This document shows positions 12,175-23,797 of a stretch of DNA of 64,000 nt, in pieces (position 1 is the stretch's first letter; every line of letters begins with the position of its first letter). The position numbers and the translations under genes were made by a program. The notes under the pieces were generated by a model. The model saw nothing but the letters and a program-made list of their open reading frames with translations, was not told where the DNA came from and did no database searches. Source of the DNA: Toxoplasma gondii ME49. Taxonomy: Eukaryota > Apicomplexa > Conoidasida > Eucoccidiorida > Sarcocystidae. The DNA lies in assembly GCF_000006565.2 (NCBI RefSeq), contig NC_031477.1:3008043-3072042 (forward strand). Direction: 5' to 3'.

Positions 12175-13611
12175 ATGGTCAGAACGAAGGCATTTCCTGC
12201 CTTTCTCCTCCTAGGTTCCGCTGTGGTTCTTTTCGCTGCCTTCTGCTTCCCCAGCGGCGCTCAGGCTGCCGTCTCGGAGCGATTCCTCCGAGGCAACAGC
12301 CGGGACAAGAAACCGGACGGTCAGGTGGAATTTGCAGCGGAGCAAGTCTCAGCAGCCGGGGATTCGCGGGTCTCTCTTCTGGACGCTTCGCTCAAATCCT
12401 CTGTTTCTCCCCAGTCGGCTCTTCCCGCTCTCCAGCATTCACCTGCAGCCGGCCCCTCTCAGCCTGTCTCTCCGCCGCCACCCCCGGTCTTCGACGCAGC
12501 AACGTCGTCCTCGGCGGGAGTTAGGGCAAGTTCCCCCGATTATTTCCTCCCCCAAACTTCGTCTGCTGTTCTTCCCCCCTCAGCCATTCTTCCCCCCTCA
12601 GCCACCGCAGAGGTTCAGTCTTCCGCCACCGCTGGAAAGTCCAGGCGCGAAGACCAGTCCGAAACCACACAAATCCAGGCCTCGGCCGCCGGCGTCTCTG
12701 CTGAAGCCGAGGGCGTCTCTGCCCTACGCCCAGAGACACCAGAATTGCTCAGAGGCTCCTCCACTCCCGACGCGGCAATCTCGCCGTCTCCGGCAGCTTC
12801 GTCTGGACCTCATCCCTCGCTTCCGCATGCCTCGTCGGCGCTCTCCACGGCAGACTTGGAGTTCCTGGAAGCAACTGCCTCGAATAAAGGCCGAACGCCG
12901 CCGGTGGTGACGTCGCGCAGACCGTTCTATCCGTCGCTTCTCCCCGGAGCAAACATCGCGAGTGTGGCACTCGAGAAAGGCCTCAGCTTTCCGAGCCCAG
13001 AGCGAAAGAGAGGGAGTTCTCTCCCGGAGGACCATTTCGTTCACGCAGGTCCGCTGCCGAAGCTCGTGAGCGTTGAGGAGACGAGACGCGCGGAACGTTT
13101 GCTGAAGTTTCAAGAAGACGAAAGGGCCAGGAAAGGCCTCGAGACGCTCCAAGCGCTTCTCGCACAGCCTGTGCAGACGCAGACTGTGCCGCTGCTTCCA
13201 CTCAAAGTTCTGAACGTGAAGGAGGAGGCAGTTACCTTGGAACCCTGTGAATGCTCAGACTGCGCGGACGAGGCGAAAACGAAGAGAAAGGACGGCGAGC
13301 TCGGTCCGCCCTGCGAGTGCAAGGACTGCCGGCGGAAGGCGGAGGAGGAGGCGAGACGGAGAGCGGCAGAGAAGGCAGCGGAGGAAGAGGCGAACGGAAC
13401 ACCCGAGGAGACAGTTGAGGGGACAGCCGACAACACAGAGGCGAACGAGACTACCACTTCTACGCCTTCAACGCCTTTGAGTGCAGACGCACAGTTGCTT
13501 CTCAAGGGCGCAGAACTCAGGACGGCGGACGCGCGACTCGCTTGCCCGGTCGACGTCACACGCTTCGGCATCTTGCTGGGTGCCGCATCCCTCTTGGTTC
13601 CGTTGTTCTGA
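12175..13611 (+). CDS. secreted, Pro/Ser-rich protein with CxCxxC pairs and GPI-like tail
   Basis: This is a 478-residue single-exon gene. The ATG at 12175 gives a textbook signal peptide: basic MVRTK, a hydrophobic core to about residue 25, and AQA|AV cleavage near residue 31. It also has G at -3 and +4. A long Pro/Ser/Ala-rich low-complexity region follows. Near residue 360 a more charged helical stretch begins, then two related motifs, CECSDC and CECKDC, about 20 residues apart, the second leading into an Ala/Glu/Lys/Arg coiled coil. A Thr/Glu-rich linker leads to a C-terminal hydrophobic tail (FGILLGAASLLVPLF) with no following charge, as expected for GPI attachment. Entry to the secretory route and surface or vacuolar location are inferred. 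In-frame ATGs at 12058 and 11968 have equally good context but would bury the signal. I cannot name the family; it does not look like an SRS domain protein. Confidence 0.75.
   Translation: MVRTKAFPAFLLLGSAVVLFAAFCFPSGAQAAVSERFLRGNSRDKKPDGQVEFAAEQVSAAGDSRVSLLDASLKSSVSPQSALPALQHSPAAGPSQPVSPPPPPVFDAATSSSAGVRASSPDYFLPQTSSAVLPPSAILPPSATAEVQSSATAGKSRREDQSETTQIQASAAGVSAEAEGVSALRPETPELLRGSSTPDAAISPSPAASSGPHPSLPHASSALSTADLEFLEATASNKGRTPPVVTSRRPFYPSLLPGANIASVALEKGLSFPSPERKRGSSLPEDHFVHAGPLPKLVSVEETRRAERLLKFQEDERARKGLETLQALLAQPVQTQTVPLLPLKVLNVKEEAVTLEPCECSDCADEAKTKRKDGELGPPCECKDCRRKAEEEARRRAAEKAAEEEANGTPEETVEGTADNTEANETTTSTPSTPLSADAQLLLKGAELRTADARLACPVDVTRFGILLGAASLLVPLF
12569..12604 (+). repeat. 18-bp perfect tandem duplication in the secreted-protein gene
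   Basis: The unit ttcttcccccctcagcca occurs twice back to back (12569-12586 and 12587-12604). It encodes the repeated LPPSA motif in the low-complexity region. Confidence 0.9.
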
Positions 13612-14952
13612 TCACGCGAGAGAGAAGGCGGAGGCGACTTAGCGACGGCGCTCTTCTTGGAACGCGAACGAGAGGACCGCGAGGACGCGCAGAAGAGCTC
13701 TCGACGCAGCTCGTGGCGGGGACTACGCGTTTTTTCAGGTGATGGCAATGCCAAACCACCAGACACTGCGAACCAAGGAGAACCTCGGCACAGAAGGCAG
13801 AAGGAGTTGAAAGGCAGTCCTCTTGTCGGTAAACACGACTGTGCTTCGGTCTTCCTCTTCGCTGCGACCTGCGACCGTGTCTTCTCTGGTCGAGTTGTCA
13901 GCGGGCTCTGTCCTAACTCGCAGCGGCTCTTCGACGCTCTCCGTCCTGCTTCTTTCAGGTTTCGCATCTGACTTGGTCACCGCTGCTCCGCTGAGTTGTA
14001 GCCCAGCCTCAACTGCATGTTCTTCTCTGGGCAGGAACCTCTTTTTTTTCTGCTCCAGTGACAGGTAGTCGCTTCTCTGCGGCCGCGTCTCCCTCGTCGC
14101 CCTGGACGACCTCCGGCGGAGTTGCGACCTCGCGCTCTGGAGGCAGACATTTTCGTTCGCGACTGGAGGGAAGCTTCGCCTGCATGCGAGGAGCTCCGTC
14201 GCTCTCTCGTGTGGGACGTCGTTCTCGCTGGCAGGTTGGCGAGTTTTTGCGGGTTTAAGCCGGTCAAACGCGAAGGTTTCTGTCGTTTCGGAGAGGAGAG
14301 GACGGCAAGCGTACGTGCGTTGCGTTCCTCTGTCTCTGGAGTTCCCTCGTGACGACAGAGTCCGTTGAGTGAAGAAAAAAAAACTGACGAAGGCGTCTCC
14401 TGCGAGTGCCCAAGAGGAATCTGCACCTCTTCCAGGTCTTGGTGTTCTTCGTTTCTATGTTTCTCTCCCCTTTCCGACCAAGTCCTCCTCAGTGAATCAC
14501 GGCCGCGGAGGCAGCTGGATGTCTGTCGCGAACCCTCAGCTTCTGTCTTGCCTCTCTCGAGTGCTCCAACGGGTCTTTGGACGAACCGGATGTCTCATCT
14601 GTGTCCTGCTCCTCTTCTGCGGCCCCAACGACTGGTTAACGAGACTCGGTGAATAAGAGACATCCTTGTCCTGCACCTCCTCGTCTTCCTCTGGCCTGTC
14701 ATCTTCGGCTTTTTTCAGTCTCCATTCCTCTCCTCCTCGCCGTCCCCCTTCTCCGAGTTTCATCGTCAAGGTCCTGGTTCTTTTTGTCCATCACGCCGGC
14801 TCGCCTTCTTTCCCTCTCGCTCTCTTGTCTGTCTTCTTCGCCTCGCGTTGTCTTCTCCGGGGCCTCTCTGTGCGGCGGCGTTTCTTTGCCCGTAGCCTCC
14901 GCGTTTCTTCTGTTGCGTTTTTGCTCGCTGCTGCTCGTCTTCTGTCGAACCC
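13612..14952. other. spacer between the secreted-protein gene and mL43
   Basis: No exon is supported. The right-hand 500 bases are pyrimidine-rich on the + strand, a common look for 5' UTR/promoter DNA here. It should hold the 3' UTR of the left gene and the promoter of mL43. Confidence 0.5.
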
Positions 14953-16380
14953 ATGGCTTCTCGCGGGGGGACCCTCTGGCACCTGAAAGAGGTAGTCATT
15001 CAGTACAGCGCATCTGGAAACTCGAGTCAGGGTCTGCGTTTCTTCTTCCGACATCTGCTCCATCGCTGGAAGCAACGGAATCCGCAAGTGAGTTCGGCCA
15101 GCTGAAGAAACCGGTCGATTGTGCTGCTGGACAGTGCTAGGTGTGTGTAAACGACACAGGCGCATCGCGAGAATAGTAGACCGGTTAATACAGAATGCCA
15201 GCCTCTCCACTGATCAACTGAGGTAATGTCAATCTTACTCCAACTTAACAAGGTTGAACCGTACACGGCGGAATCGTATAGGATCGAATCGTACAGGGGT
15301 GAGCTCTGCGGAATGCGCGCGCCTCTGCAGTTCACCGCTGCATGCACCAGACCGCGTACAGAAACGCTGTGGGTGTCACGAGAACCGAAGACATTCCGGT
15401 GCGCCTCCTCTGTTGCACTTTTGCATGCGCGAGTATCGATCTGAAGAACAGAGGGAGGTGGCTGTCGGTAAAAGGGACGAGAGCAAAGAAGGTTGACGGC
15501 AAACGAAGGAGACAGGGAACGAAAGAGGCCAAGAGGGGGAGGGAGAGGCGGTCAACGTGTTTCGCCGTTCTCGCGAGATGACAACAACGAAGAGGGAAGT
15601 TCGAGGAAACGGAAGACCTGGTGTAAGAATGTAAGAATGTCGCCTCGCCTGTTTTTTGAGGGATCACGTTCCCACTGCTCCAGATGGTGCATGTTTGTGT
15701 TTTCAGGTTCAGGTACACACAGTCGAGAATAAATACGAGGCGCCGAAAGCAACTTTCAAGTACCTCGGAGAACGAACTGACAGCCGGTGCGAGACGCCGT
15801 TGAAGGATTTGTCGCCTGGACAGATCGAGCAAATACTCGATCTTCACCGAAACAGCAAAGGAGACAACCGCTTTCTCAAGCACGGCGGACCCCGGACATG
15901 GACAGAAAGAAGAAGCATTCAGGTGAGGATCCCTCTGTAAGGTCGACTCCGGTGTCTCGACATCGCACGGTTTCTGAGGGTCGTCGTCCCCGGTGTGTTC
16001 CCGCTCTTCATCGCTTTCAAGGAACTGCCTCTTCTCCACCGTCTGAGGTTGCTCGAGAGTCTCTGTCCGCTAGGATGTCGAAGCGTTTCGCCGCGGAGTT
16101 TTTCTTCGTTCCTTTGCAGGGTTTGTGGCGACCGAGTTTGCCATCGCAGCTCATTGCGCTCAAGTGGTTTCGGCGGAAGCGCCCGCCGATGCGTCTTCCG
16201 AAATACTCTCCTCTTTCGCTGTCTCTGTCCATCCAAGCGATTCGCGGACATGGGCGCTGGGGCTCGGAGCGCGAATTTCCTCGAGGCTGGGACCAGCTGC
16301 ATTTGAAGGACATTCTGGGCAGTCCGCTGAGGTCGGAGGAACCGGCTGAGAAAGAAGGTGGCGAGGCACGGGAGGCGTAG
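14953..16380 (+). CDS. MRPL43: mitochondrial large ribosomal subunit protein mL43
   Basis: Three exons, 14953-15087, 15707-15922 and 16120-16380, all joined in phase 0, encode 203 residues. The fold is the L51/S25/CI-B8 (thioredoxin-like) domain shared by mL43, mS25 and complex I subunit B8. The family signs are an N-terminal beta strand and helix (LKEVVIQYSASGNSSQGLRFF), the RNP residues ending exon 1, the strand VHTVENKYEAPKATFKYLGE, and the terminal RSIQGLW matching the SIQGxW of mL43. The protein acts in the mitoribosome large subunit. The C-terminal about 80 residues after GLW (basic, Pro-rich) extend beyond the core domain. No obvious cleavable presequence is present, as is usual for mL43. 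The exon 2 acceptor could instead be six bases later (15713), giving two residues fewer. mL43 is preferred over mS25 on the SIQG motif. Confidence 0.86.
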
Positions 16381-16977
16381 ACTGAGAACTGCATGCGAGA
16401 GACGCCGCGAAGATTGGAAAATATAGCGGAAACAGAAGAACCAACAAACACACGCGGATCGAGAGGCGTGAAGGACTGAGGGGGGCATGCGCCGCAGGGA
16501 AAGCGACAGGAACAGAGGGCCTCGGGAGTGTCGCGTTTTGCGAGTCGGGTTCAGAGCGAGATTGAATGGGAGTGCGCGAGTGTACAGAGAGGACAATGGA
16601 CAGAGCGAGGCGAAGCGCGCGACAAGAGATAGAGCTCTGTGCCGTACAGAAGCAAGGAACATCAGGGAGGGCAGGTGTAGTCCACTTGACAGTGACAGTT
16701 CAGATCAGCGACGAAACACAGGGAGAACGCTCAAGAGACTTCACAAAAGAGGAACGAGTGAGTGGCATACACCGCCATGCTGAGAAATGTGTCATTCAGA
16801 AGAAACAAATGGTGCGAGTACTTCCTGAAAAAGAAACAAGAGCCGCGCGTCATAGGCTGAAGAAGCGGCGAGGAGAACTCCGAAACGCGAGAAGTTGTTT
16901 TTTTTCCAAGGCCGCGTGAGCCACAGTTTCCAGGGAAAGGCAGAATCAGCAATTTATCCGTTCAGATCTCCACACAC

Positions 16978-17033
<56 letters not shown>

Positions 17034-18955
17034 ACGTGTGTAGATTGTGTATATGTGTCTATGAAGGTGCATTAGGTATATTGTGTTGAATCGACCTGCT
17101 TCAATGAAAATGTGTTTTCCGCGTCTCAGAGGCGTGAGGCGAGGTGGCTAGATTTCGTTCTTCCGCCGAGACAGAAGAGGAGGTTCGTGGTAGTCACAAG
17201 AAGGAACCGTGTGGCGAGAGCGGTCCGTTTTCAACGCTTGGTCCAGCCCGAGAAGGCATGGCTCGTTGAGAGAGACGCCAAAGGCAGTGAGGAAGGGAGA
17301 TGCCCCCCCGAGAGAGCAGAGAGCAGCTCGAGAAACAGTGTTGAGGAAACGAGTCGAGAAAAAGAGACTCCGAGAGAGACACGTTCGCTGGATCTGCAGA
17401 AATGCTGGAGGTGCGATGACAAGCGAAACGAAATGAGCAAACGACGAGAGGAAAGTGTGCAGAGAGCGAGAGTAACGCAACACATGAGAGTCCGCCTCTT
17501 CCACTGCGCTCTTGCTACCGAAATGATCTACGAGAGATCCTTCGCTTTCCATAACAGGACAATATCGCTGCGCTAAGGGATTCTGGATTCAAAGACACGA
17601 AACAGACTTCCTTCCTCTCCACTCACGCTGTCTCAGAACGCACGAGGGGGGAACAACGCGCTGGTCAAGCGACTGAGTCGGCTGAAACTGAGAAACCGAA
17701 CAGGCGACTTTCAGTGTCTGACTTTTTCATGTTTGATCTCGAAAGTATGGAGAGGAATGGAGCACTCCGCTTCCGAATCAGAACTGTTCGCCACCGGCGA
17801 AAGCCTTTTCCGGCGTCTACAGACCACCTTCTTTCAGATGGGATGTGTCTGTCGGTCTGTGTGCCAAAGAAGTTCGGTTGCTCGTCGAAGCGAAATGTAC
17901 TTAAAACCACACATTTACACGCATGTTAGACGGATGCAGTCCACTCTGCATGCGTTGTCTAGAACGGAAATGAAAAAAAACCTGCTGGGTTTTTTCCGCA
18001 TCACCTCCGCTGCTTTCCCGGTAACTTTGGAAAACACTTGTATCCCCCCGTGTCACCGCGGTTGCTGGCACAAAGTTATCAGGCACTGTTCAAAGGGAAA
18101 TGCCAGTGATATTTTTCAAGCAAAAAAAGTTCTGAACCCACGTCTGAGGTTGCATAGACGTGAAAACTTCCCAAATGGAACTCTCGCGTTTGTAGCTACA
18201 CCAGGTGCAGGTTTGAGAGCGTTCACGCCGAGCTACACGATGAGGAACAAGGAGAGGATTCAGGACGCCGCCTGAGAAAACGGTCTCTCTTGAATTCCTG
18301 GGTACTCTGACTCACAACATTAGAGGACCGTCGAGCTGAAGCGACGATTGTCGAGCTCCCCAGAAGCACCCTGGAGTCTTTGAATCCCCTCCTGTAATGA
18401 GTGCGTCTCGAGCGTCCGAGAGAGAGACCTACTTCCATGTGCACATCCGAATAGTGAAATGGAGTTTTCCATCTGTGAATTTTCAGTGTCAGCCTGAATG
18501 GCGCATCTGTTTAGAAAGGGGAAAGAGGAGAGAAATGGATAATGCGTTTCTCCGTGTCTTCGAGCCAGTGGAGTGACAGTCAGAGCTATAGAGGGAGCCG
18601 AAAGATGGCTACGAAGCCGTTTGTCCAAGAGTGGCTATTTTTACATGGTGACTCGCATCCATGTATTTTCAGAAGTGGAGATACGCGGAAAATGCCTGAA
18701 AATGCCTGCGTATGTCGCTCGTCGTCTTGTATCACGGAGGGGCTGTCTGGTGAGCGGCAGCCTTTGTGTTAGTCGCACGGGAAAACCTTTCCTCGGTCGA
18801 AGTTTTTTCCCAGAACATCGAAATGTTTCTCGCTTCGTTTCCAAGAGAAAAAGACTCTCTTCTCTCTGCAATGTTCGTATCTGTCTCCCAAGGAGAAGCG
18901 GGGCGCGCCCGCGAAGCTTCTCTTTCCTGGTCACCTTCGGTCATTTTTTCCACCC
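16381..18955. other. convergent spacer (3' UTRs of mL43 and the membrane-protein gene)
   Basis: This stretch separates two convergent genes and contains a TA microsatellite. Several open frames of 60-180 codons exist on both strands, but none has family resemblance or coherent splice sites. Confidence 0.5.
16979..17029. repeat. (TA)n microsatellite, about 51 bp
   Basis: Uninterrupted alternation of t and a, the longest pure TA tract in the window, in the intergenic region. Confidence 0.95.
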
Positions 18956-21676
18956 TCAAAACTGCGCACTCGCTCGCTCCCAAACGGTTGCTCTTCTCTC
19001 CAGAGCCGTGAAATACTGAACACATCTCTGCAAAAGTTCTTCGTCGCCCTTGGCAGCCTGGAGCATCATCTCCGTCACCTGCGTTTCACTGTCGTTCTGC
19101 TCTCCCGCCTTTCTGCCCAGGGCCATGCCCTTTTCTCTGCTTTCCTCCTTCGCTTTCTCCTCCTGTCTCTGTCTCTCCTTGAGCAGCGAAACCGCCTGCT
19201 GCGTATTCTCGAGTTGCAGGAAGCACGCCTCTTTCAGGAGGCTGGCCGTCAATGCCTCCTTCGTCGCGAGCGAGACGCCTTCCGTGTCTTCGAGCTCCTC
19301 CACCTCGACTGCTTCTCCATCTGGTGGCGGTTTCTCGCGTGAACTCGCGACGAGAGAAGAAGACACCAGCTCTCGGAGGCACTGGTAGGAGACTCTGTCG
19401 AAGCCCCCGATAGGTCCGCGTCGGTGCAGCACGAGAGAACCGAATCCGAACGTTCGGTTGAAAAAAACTGAAGGCTCGCAGACCATCCCCGCCTGACCCG
19501 TCGACGTCTGAGACTGAAGGCAATCCATGAGAGGGGGCAAGGGAAAACACTGGAGAAGAGACGCCGAAAATCGAACAGACACAAAACGATCCATCGAATT
19601 CAAATGCAAGCGAGTGGTTAAGAACGCGACATGTCTTTCTTGACATAATGAGGTCAGGGAGTTTCATAATTTCTTCTGCTCTCCTTCATCGTTCTCGTAT
19701 GGTGCCCACCACCCTCGTGCAGAAAGATGTATCGGCATCGCGTTCACGGGCAAATCCTGGAAGTCTCATGTTTCTCTCTGCAATCTACATATATATGCAT
19801 ATATATTCTCTTTTTATGCACTTCATACACGGTTTTTGTATTGATGTTACGTATATACATATATAAACATATATGTAACGAATGGTCACTTTTTTGTACA
19901 CGGTGCCTGTCTCAATTCCACAGACGACCCTCGTCTCTTTCGTGAAATTTTCGCTCACCTCTTGAGCCGAGGGTCGGTCCAGTTCGGGTAGTTCCTCTGC
20001 ATTTCCTTCTTCAGTTGCTTCGCCCGCATTCGCTACAGGAGGACAGCTATAGTGCGCGTTCGGATTCGCCCTATATTCGGGGTGGAAGCACATAGTCCCG
20101 TCCCTGGGGACGACACGCTTTCTCAGCATCCAGGAAGGGAGTTTCCGCATGTTCTCTGGCGTATGAGCGAAGAGCAGCTCTCCCGGAACAGCGACACCTC
20201 GAGCTGAAGAAGCAGACAACTCAAGCGCTCAAAGGGTGAATGTGAATATTCTCAGCCACCTCTTCCTTCTCTGTCGAATCCCCAGCTCTTTCTCCACGCC
20301 GAAACGGCGTGTACAGACCTGCAGCAGTCGCTGAAACAAGACCGGCCTCTTCTCGTGTAATCAAAAAAGGGACTATCTGCGGGCTGAAAGAAATAAGTAA
20401 ATCATCCGTTCCGAGGAATCTCTCTTTCTCCTCAGTGACCCACTTTTGTCCCTCGCCGCCTCCCCTCCTTCTCCGCCATTCTGGCCAGTCTTTCGCCTCT
20501 CTTCAGAGCCAAATCCTTCCGCTGGTCCTCCGCCACATTCCGTGCCTTTCAATAAAAAACTCTCACCGTGTCTGAAAGAAGCAAATGGCGGGGAAATCTC
20601 GAAATCTTCGTCGTGAATTCTTCTGAAGAGGAACACAGGTCCCCAAGAATTCGATTCTTCGACGATGCCGAAGCGATGCAGAGTGTGCAAGTTGCTGAGC
20701 TGGCCTTGGTTGACGAGGATCTAACATTGCATACACATACGGGCAGAAAGACCGTGGCAGAACTACACCATAATCTCTTTCATCAATTAGAATTTCAGAG
20801 AAAATGGACCCCGAACACTCGAAGGGCAACCAGGTAGACCCTGGAACGCGAGCTTCCAAGCCAGTACATTGAACCGATTCTAAAGATACGAAGGACGTAA
20901 GGGCAAACACTTGGACATGGAGAAAGCTTCTTTCTTTAGCAGATAGTTCGTTTCCGTTGTAGAGGCAGCACCTGTTTTTCGAATGGAAGGGAAGACACCG
21001 ACTGTCACGCGAAACCGCAGTCGTTTTGCCGATGTCATGTTGGTCATGGTAGCAGAAAAGGCAGGTGTCGCGACTCTTCCAATTCCCACTCCCCCCCGCC
21101 CACCATGACAAATCACCACAAAAGAAATAAAGCGTTCGGAGTTCATTCACGAGGACACAAAATGAAAGGAAAAAACACAGCTCATGAACGGAGCCCCGCG
21201 TTCGCACCTGAGAGCCGGAAGGCAAGTCTCCACGCGCCTTCCACGAAAAACTTTTTTCCTTTGCCTCGTGCATCGTCGCTTCATCAGAGTTCCTGAGAAG
21301 AAAAAGCAACGAAGGCAAACTCTGGATTGAAGCGAAAACGACATCCCGCAGACGAAAGATCTGAAGTGCATCGAGGCAAAACCAACGTGACTTCAGTGAC
21401 CAAGAAAACACACCGGGAAAAAAAAGACAAAGACGACTCTCCCACACGACCTCCGGCATCAACCACTGGTGCAGGAATTCTCACATACGCGCAGACGTAT
21501 CCGCGAGCGATGCACGACACACAATTACACACGCATATGTGAAACTTCTTTAAAAAGTAAATGAATGTGCACTCAGAGAAAAAAGGGTGCTTTTTTAGGG
21601 CAGGAAGAAATCGGTTTCTCCCTTCCTAACGACCTTCGTAAGCATATGTAAAATTAACAAGAAATGCATGGGTTCG

Positions 21677-21710
<34 letters not shown>

Positions 21711-23797
21711 TATACATATACATATACATATATATATATACATATGTATATCTATCTATATATATATATATGACTATGCATTTGTCTGTTTTGACAGTTA
21801 GAGGGAAACCGTGTATCTCGGCGGTTGTACCATGAGTATCGATTGAAGTGACCTTTGAGTTCGAACCCCGCGGGCGCGACAGCGACATGGTCATCGAGGT
21901 CCCAGAGACCTTTGCTGTAGAGAATGCTGGCCGCGTCGCGGATGTCCGAGTCTTCGCTACTTCTCCCTCTGTGGCCCGAGCTGTCTTCAGAGTCTCCGCC
22001 AAAGACGCCGGTCTCCCGTGCTGCATGCGTGAGTTCGGCCAGGAAGAGATCCAGAGGTTTCTTTTGAAGGAGGGAGAGGAGCTCGAGAGCTTCCCAGTGG
22101 GCTTTGTCGAAAAAAAAGGCGTTCTTCGTGGGCTTCACGAGGCAGAACGGCAAAGGTGGCAGCCTTCGCCGCATCTCGTCCAAGTTTTCGTCCTCTTGGG
22201 GGACACGCAAAAACGTGTCTCGAACCAACTCTCGCTGCAGTTGCTTCTCGCGCACGAGGAGAAGCCCCAAGAGCTCATTCGGCGAGCAAGCGCGACTTTC
22301 GGAACTCGACGAAGCCGACGACGAGAGATCAAGGGGAACTCTGCAGCGCTTTCGGAGGGCCGCGGAGGCGTCGCGAGAAGAGAGAAGCATTTCTCGAGGC
22401 AGTTGAAGAAGCGGGTCGTTTTGTGGGGTCTCTTCTGGTATCAGGAAAGCACCGTCGTGGTAGGGAATCGCGCAAGAGCGCTGTAGGTCCGCAAAGGCCT
22501 TCCAGGCTTCTTGGATTGCTTCCCTTCTGTCAGTTTTCCGCTCTCGCTTGCCTTCCTCTCTAGATCCCGACGACGCAGCCTGAGACTCCGCAGAGAGGTG
22601 ATCCCTTTGAAAGTCATCCTTTTGGAACCCCCGTTGGAGACGCGGACGAAACAGAAAGGCTTCTGGGTTGGCCGGATTTTCTCCAGGTTCCTTCTCTCCC
22701 GCGCCTTCTGCAAATTCCGTTTCCATCCAGTCGTCCAGTTGTCGAATGAGAGGCATCCATGGCTTTAAAACAATCTGTTCCCTCATGTGGTTTTCCTGCG
22801 GTTCCGTCTCTCTGGCCTGGTCGCTCGTGGCACTGAGAGACCCTTCAGGAAGGAATGCAAAGTGTCGGCTGATCTCTCTGTCATTCTCTTCACCTGCAGC
22901 GTGAGGGAATAGATGCGCGGCTGGGCCGTCTCCAGCTGGCGAGTCGCTCGCGGTGAAAGCAATCTGGGAAGCGAGGCTTCTCTGGAGGCGCAGCAAGGCG
23001 TGGAAAACGAATGAAGGCATCGAGAGCACCTGGCCTATCGAACCGAGAACGGGCAGCATCGTTTCTGTCTGAACGTCGAGGAGCCACGTGAGGTAAAGGC
23101 AGGCCAGGCCGAGGAAGGCGAGCGTGGAAGAAAGCCAGGAGAGTCTTGTTCGTTGTGTCTCTTCTCTCTTCCCACCGTAGTCCTCAAGACAGGACGCCTC
23201 GTAGGCCGCCTGGCGTGCATCTTCGATTCTCCCGAACTCGCGCACAGCTGCATTGACTGCACTTCGACCTCCAGGACAAGTTCCATAGACATGATCGCGA
23301 GGATCTGTGCTCGCCAGGAGGGACGTCAGTGCCGCAGACGCGGACTTCCTTCTCGGCTTCTGGGCAGAGGTGGGACGCGAAGGCCCTGGCACTCCCATCT
23401 CCCATACCAGGGAATTCCGATGCTCCTCGTCGCAAGTTGAGAGAGACTCGAGCTCCGGGTCGCGCAGTCTGCGCCTCTCCCGTGGACACGCAGCCTCCGA
23501 GAGGGGCGAGGACCTCCGAGACATCCTCGAGTCGGAGTCCTGAGGTACAGAAGTCTCGAGGGCGTGAAGCGCGAAACCGACGGAGCCAGAGGGAGGACGG
23601 GACTGCGGCAAAGGAACGACAACTAGAGAGGGCTGAGTGATGGAAGCAACCGTTGAAGCGGATGATAAGCACGAGAGTCGCGAGGAGCCGATGAGGACAG
23701 AGCAGTCGGAACCCACGTGACAGCAAGGCAGGTGACAGACAGCTCGACGACGACAGCTAGTGGCATGCAGAGACGGCGTCGCACTGCGCGTTTTCAT
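18956..23797 (-). CDS. unrecognised 915-residue protein with one membrane segment
   Basis: Three exons on the - strand: 23797-21853, 20203-19959 and 19513-18956. Phases agree (1 base plus 2, then 0), and the donors are AAAG|GTCACT and CAAGAG|GTGAGC. The N-terminal about 210 residues are Ser/Arg-rich and low in acidic residues, which could be an organellar targeting region. One strongly hydrophobic segment spans about residues 220-240. The middle is acidic and helical with a Ser run. The well-ordered part spans the exon 1/2 junction (GLWDLDDHVAVAPAGFELKA, then VPGELLFAHTPENMRKLPSW). The C-terminus is an Glu/Lys/Arg/Gln coiled coil ending in AQF. The compact, Trp/Pro/His-rich part suggests a conserved globular domain that I cannot name. 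A mitochondrial or apicoplast membrane role is only a guess. An internal Met at residue 92 is an alternative start. Confidence 0.72.
19786..19872. repeat. TA-rich microsatellite in intron 2 of the membrane-protein gene
   Basis: Broken ATATAC/TATA alternation between the exons at 19959 and 19513. Confidence 0.8.
21677..21771. repeat. TA/CATATA microsatellite in intron 1 of the membrane-protein gene
   Basis: A long TA run with interspersed cata and ctat units, about 80 bp after the donor at 21852 in gene sense. The open frame of exon 1 reads on into it as a Tyr/Ile run. Confidence 0.9.

Noticed and set aside
13110..13967. - strand frame of 285 codons
   Set aside because: Antisense to the secreted-protein gene; no start, domain or splice logic.
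15919..16662. - strand frame of 247 codons over mL43 exon 3
   Set aside because: Arg/Ser/Leu composition without motif; the + strand exon completes the mL43 domain.
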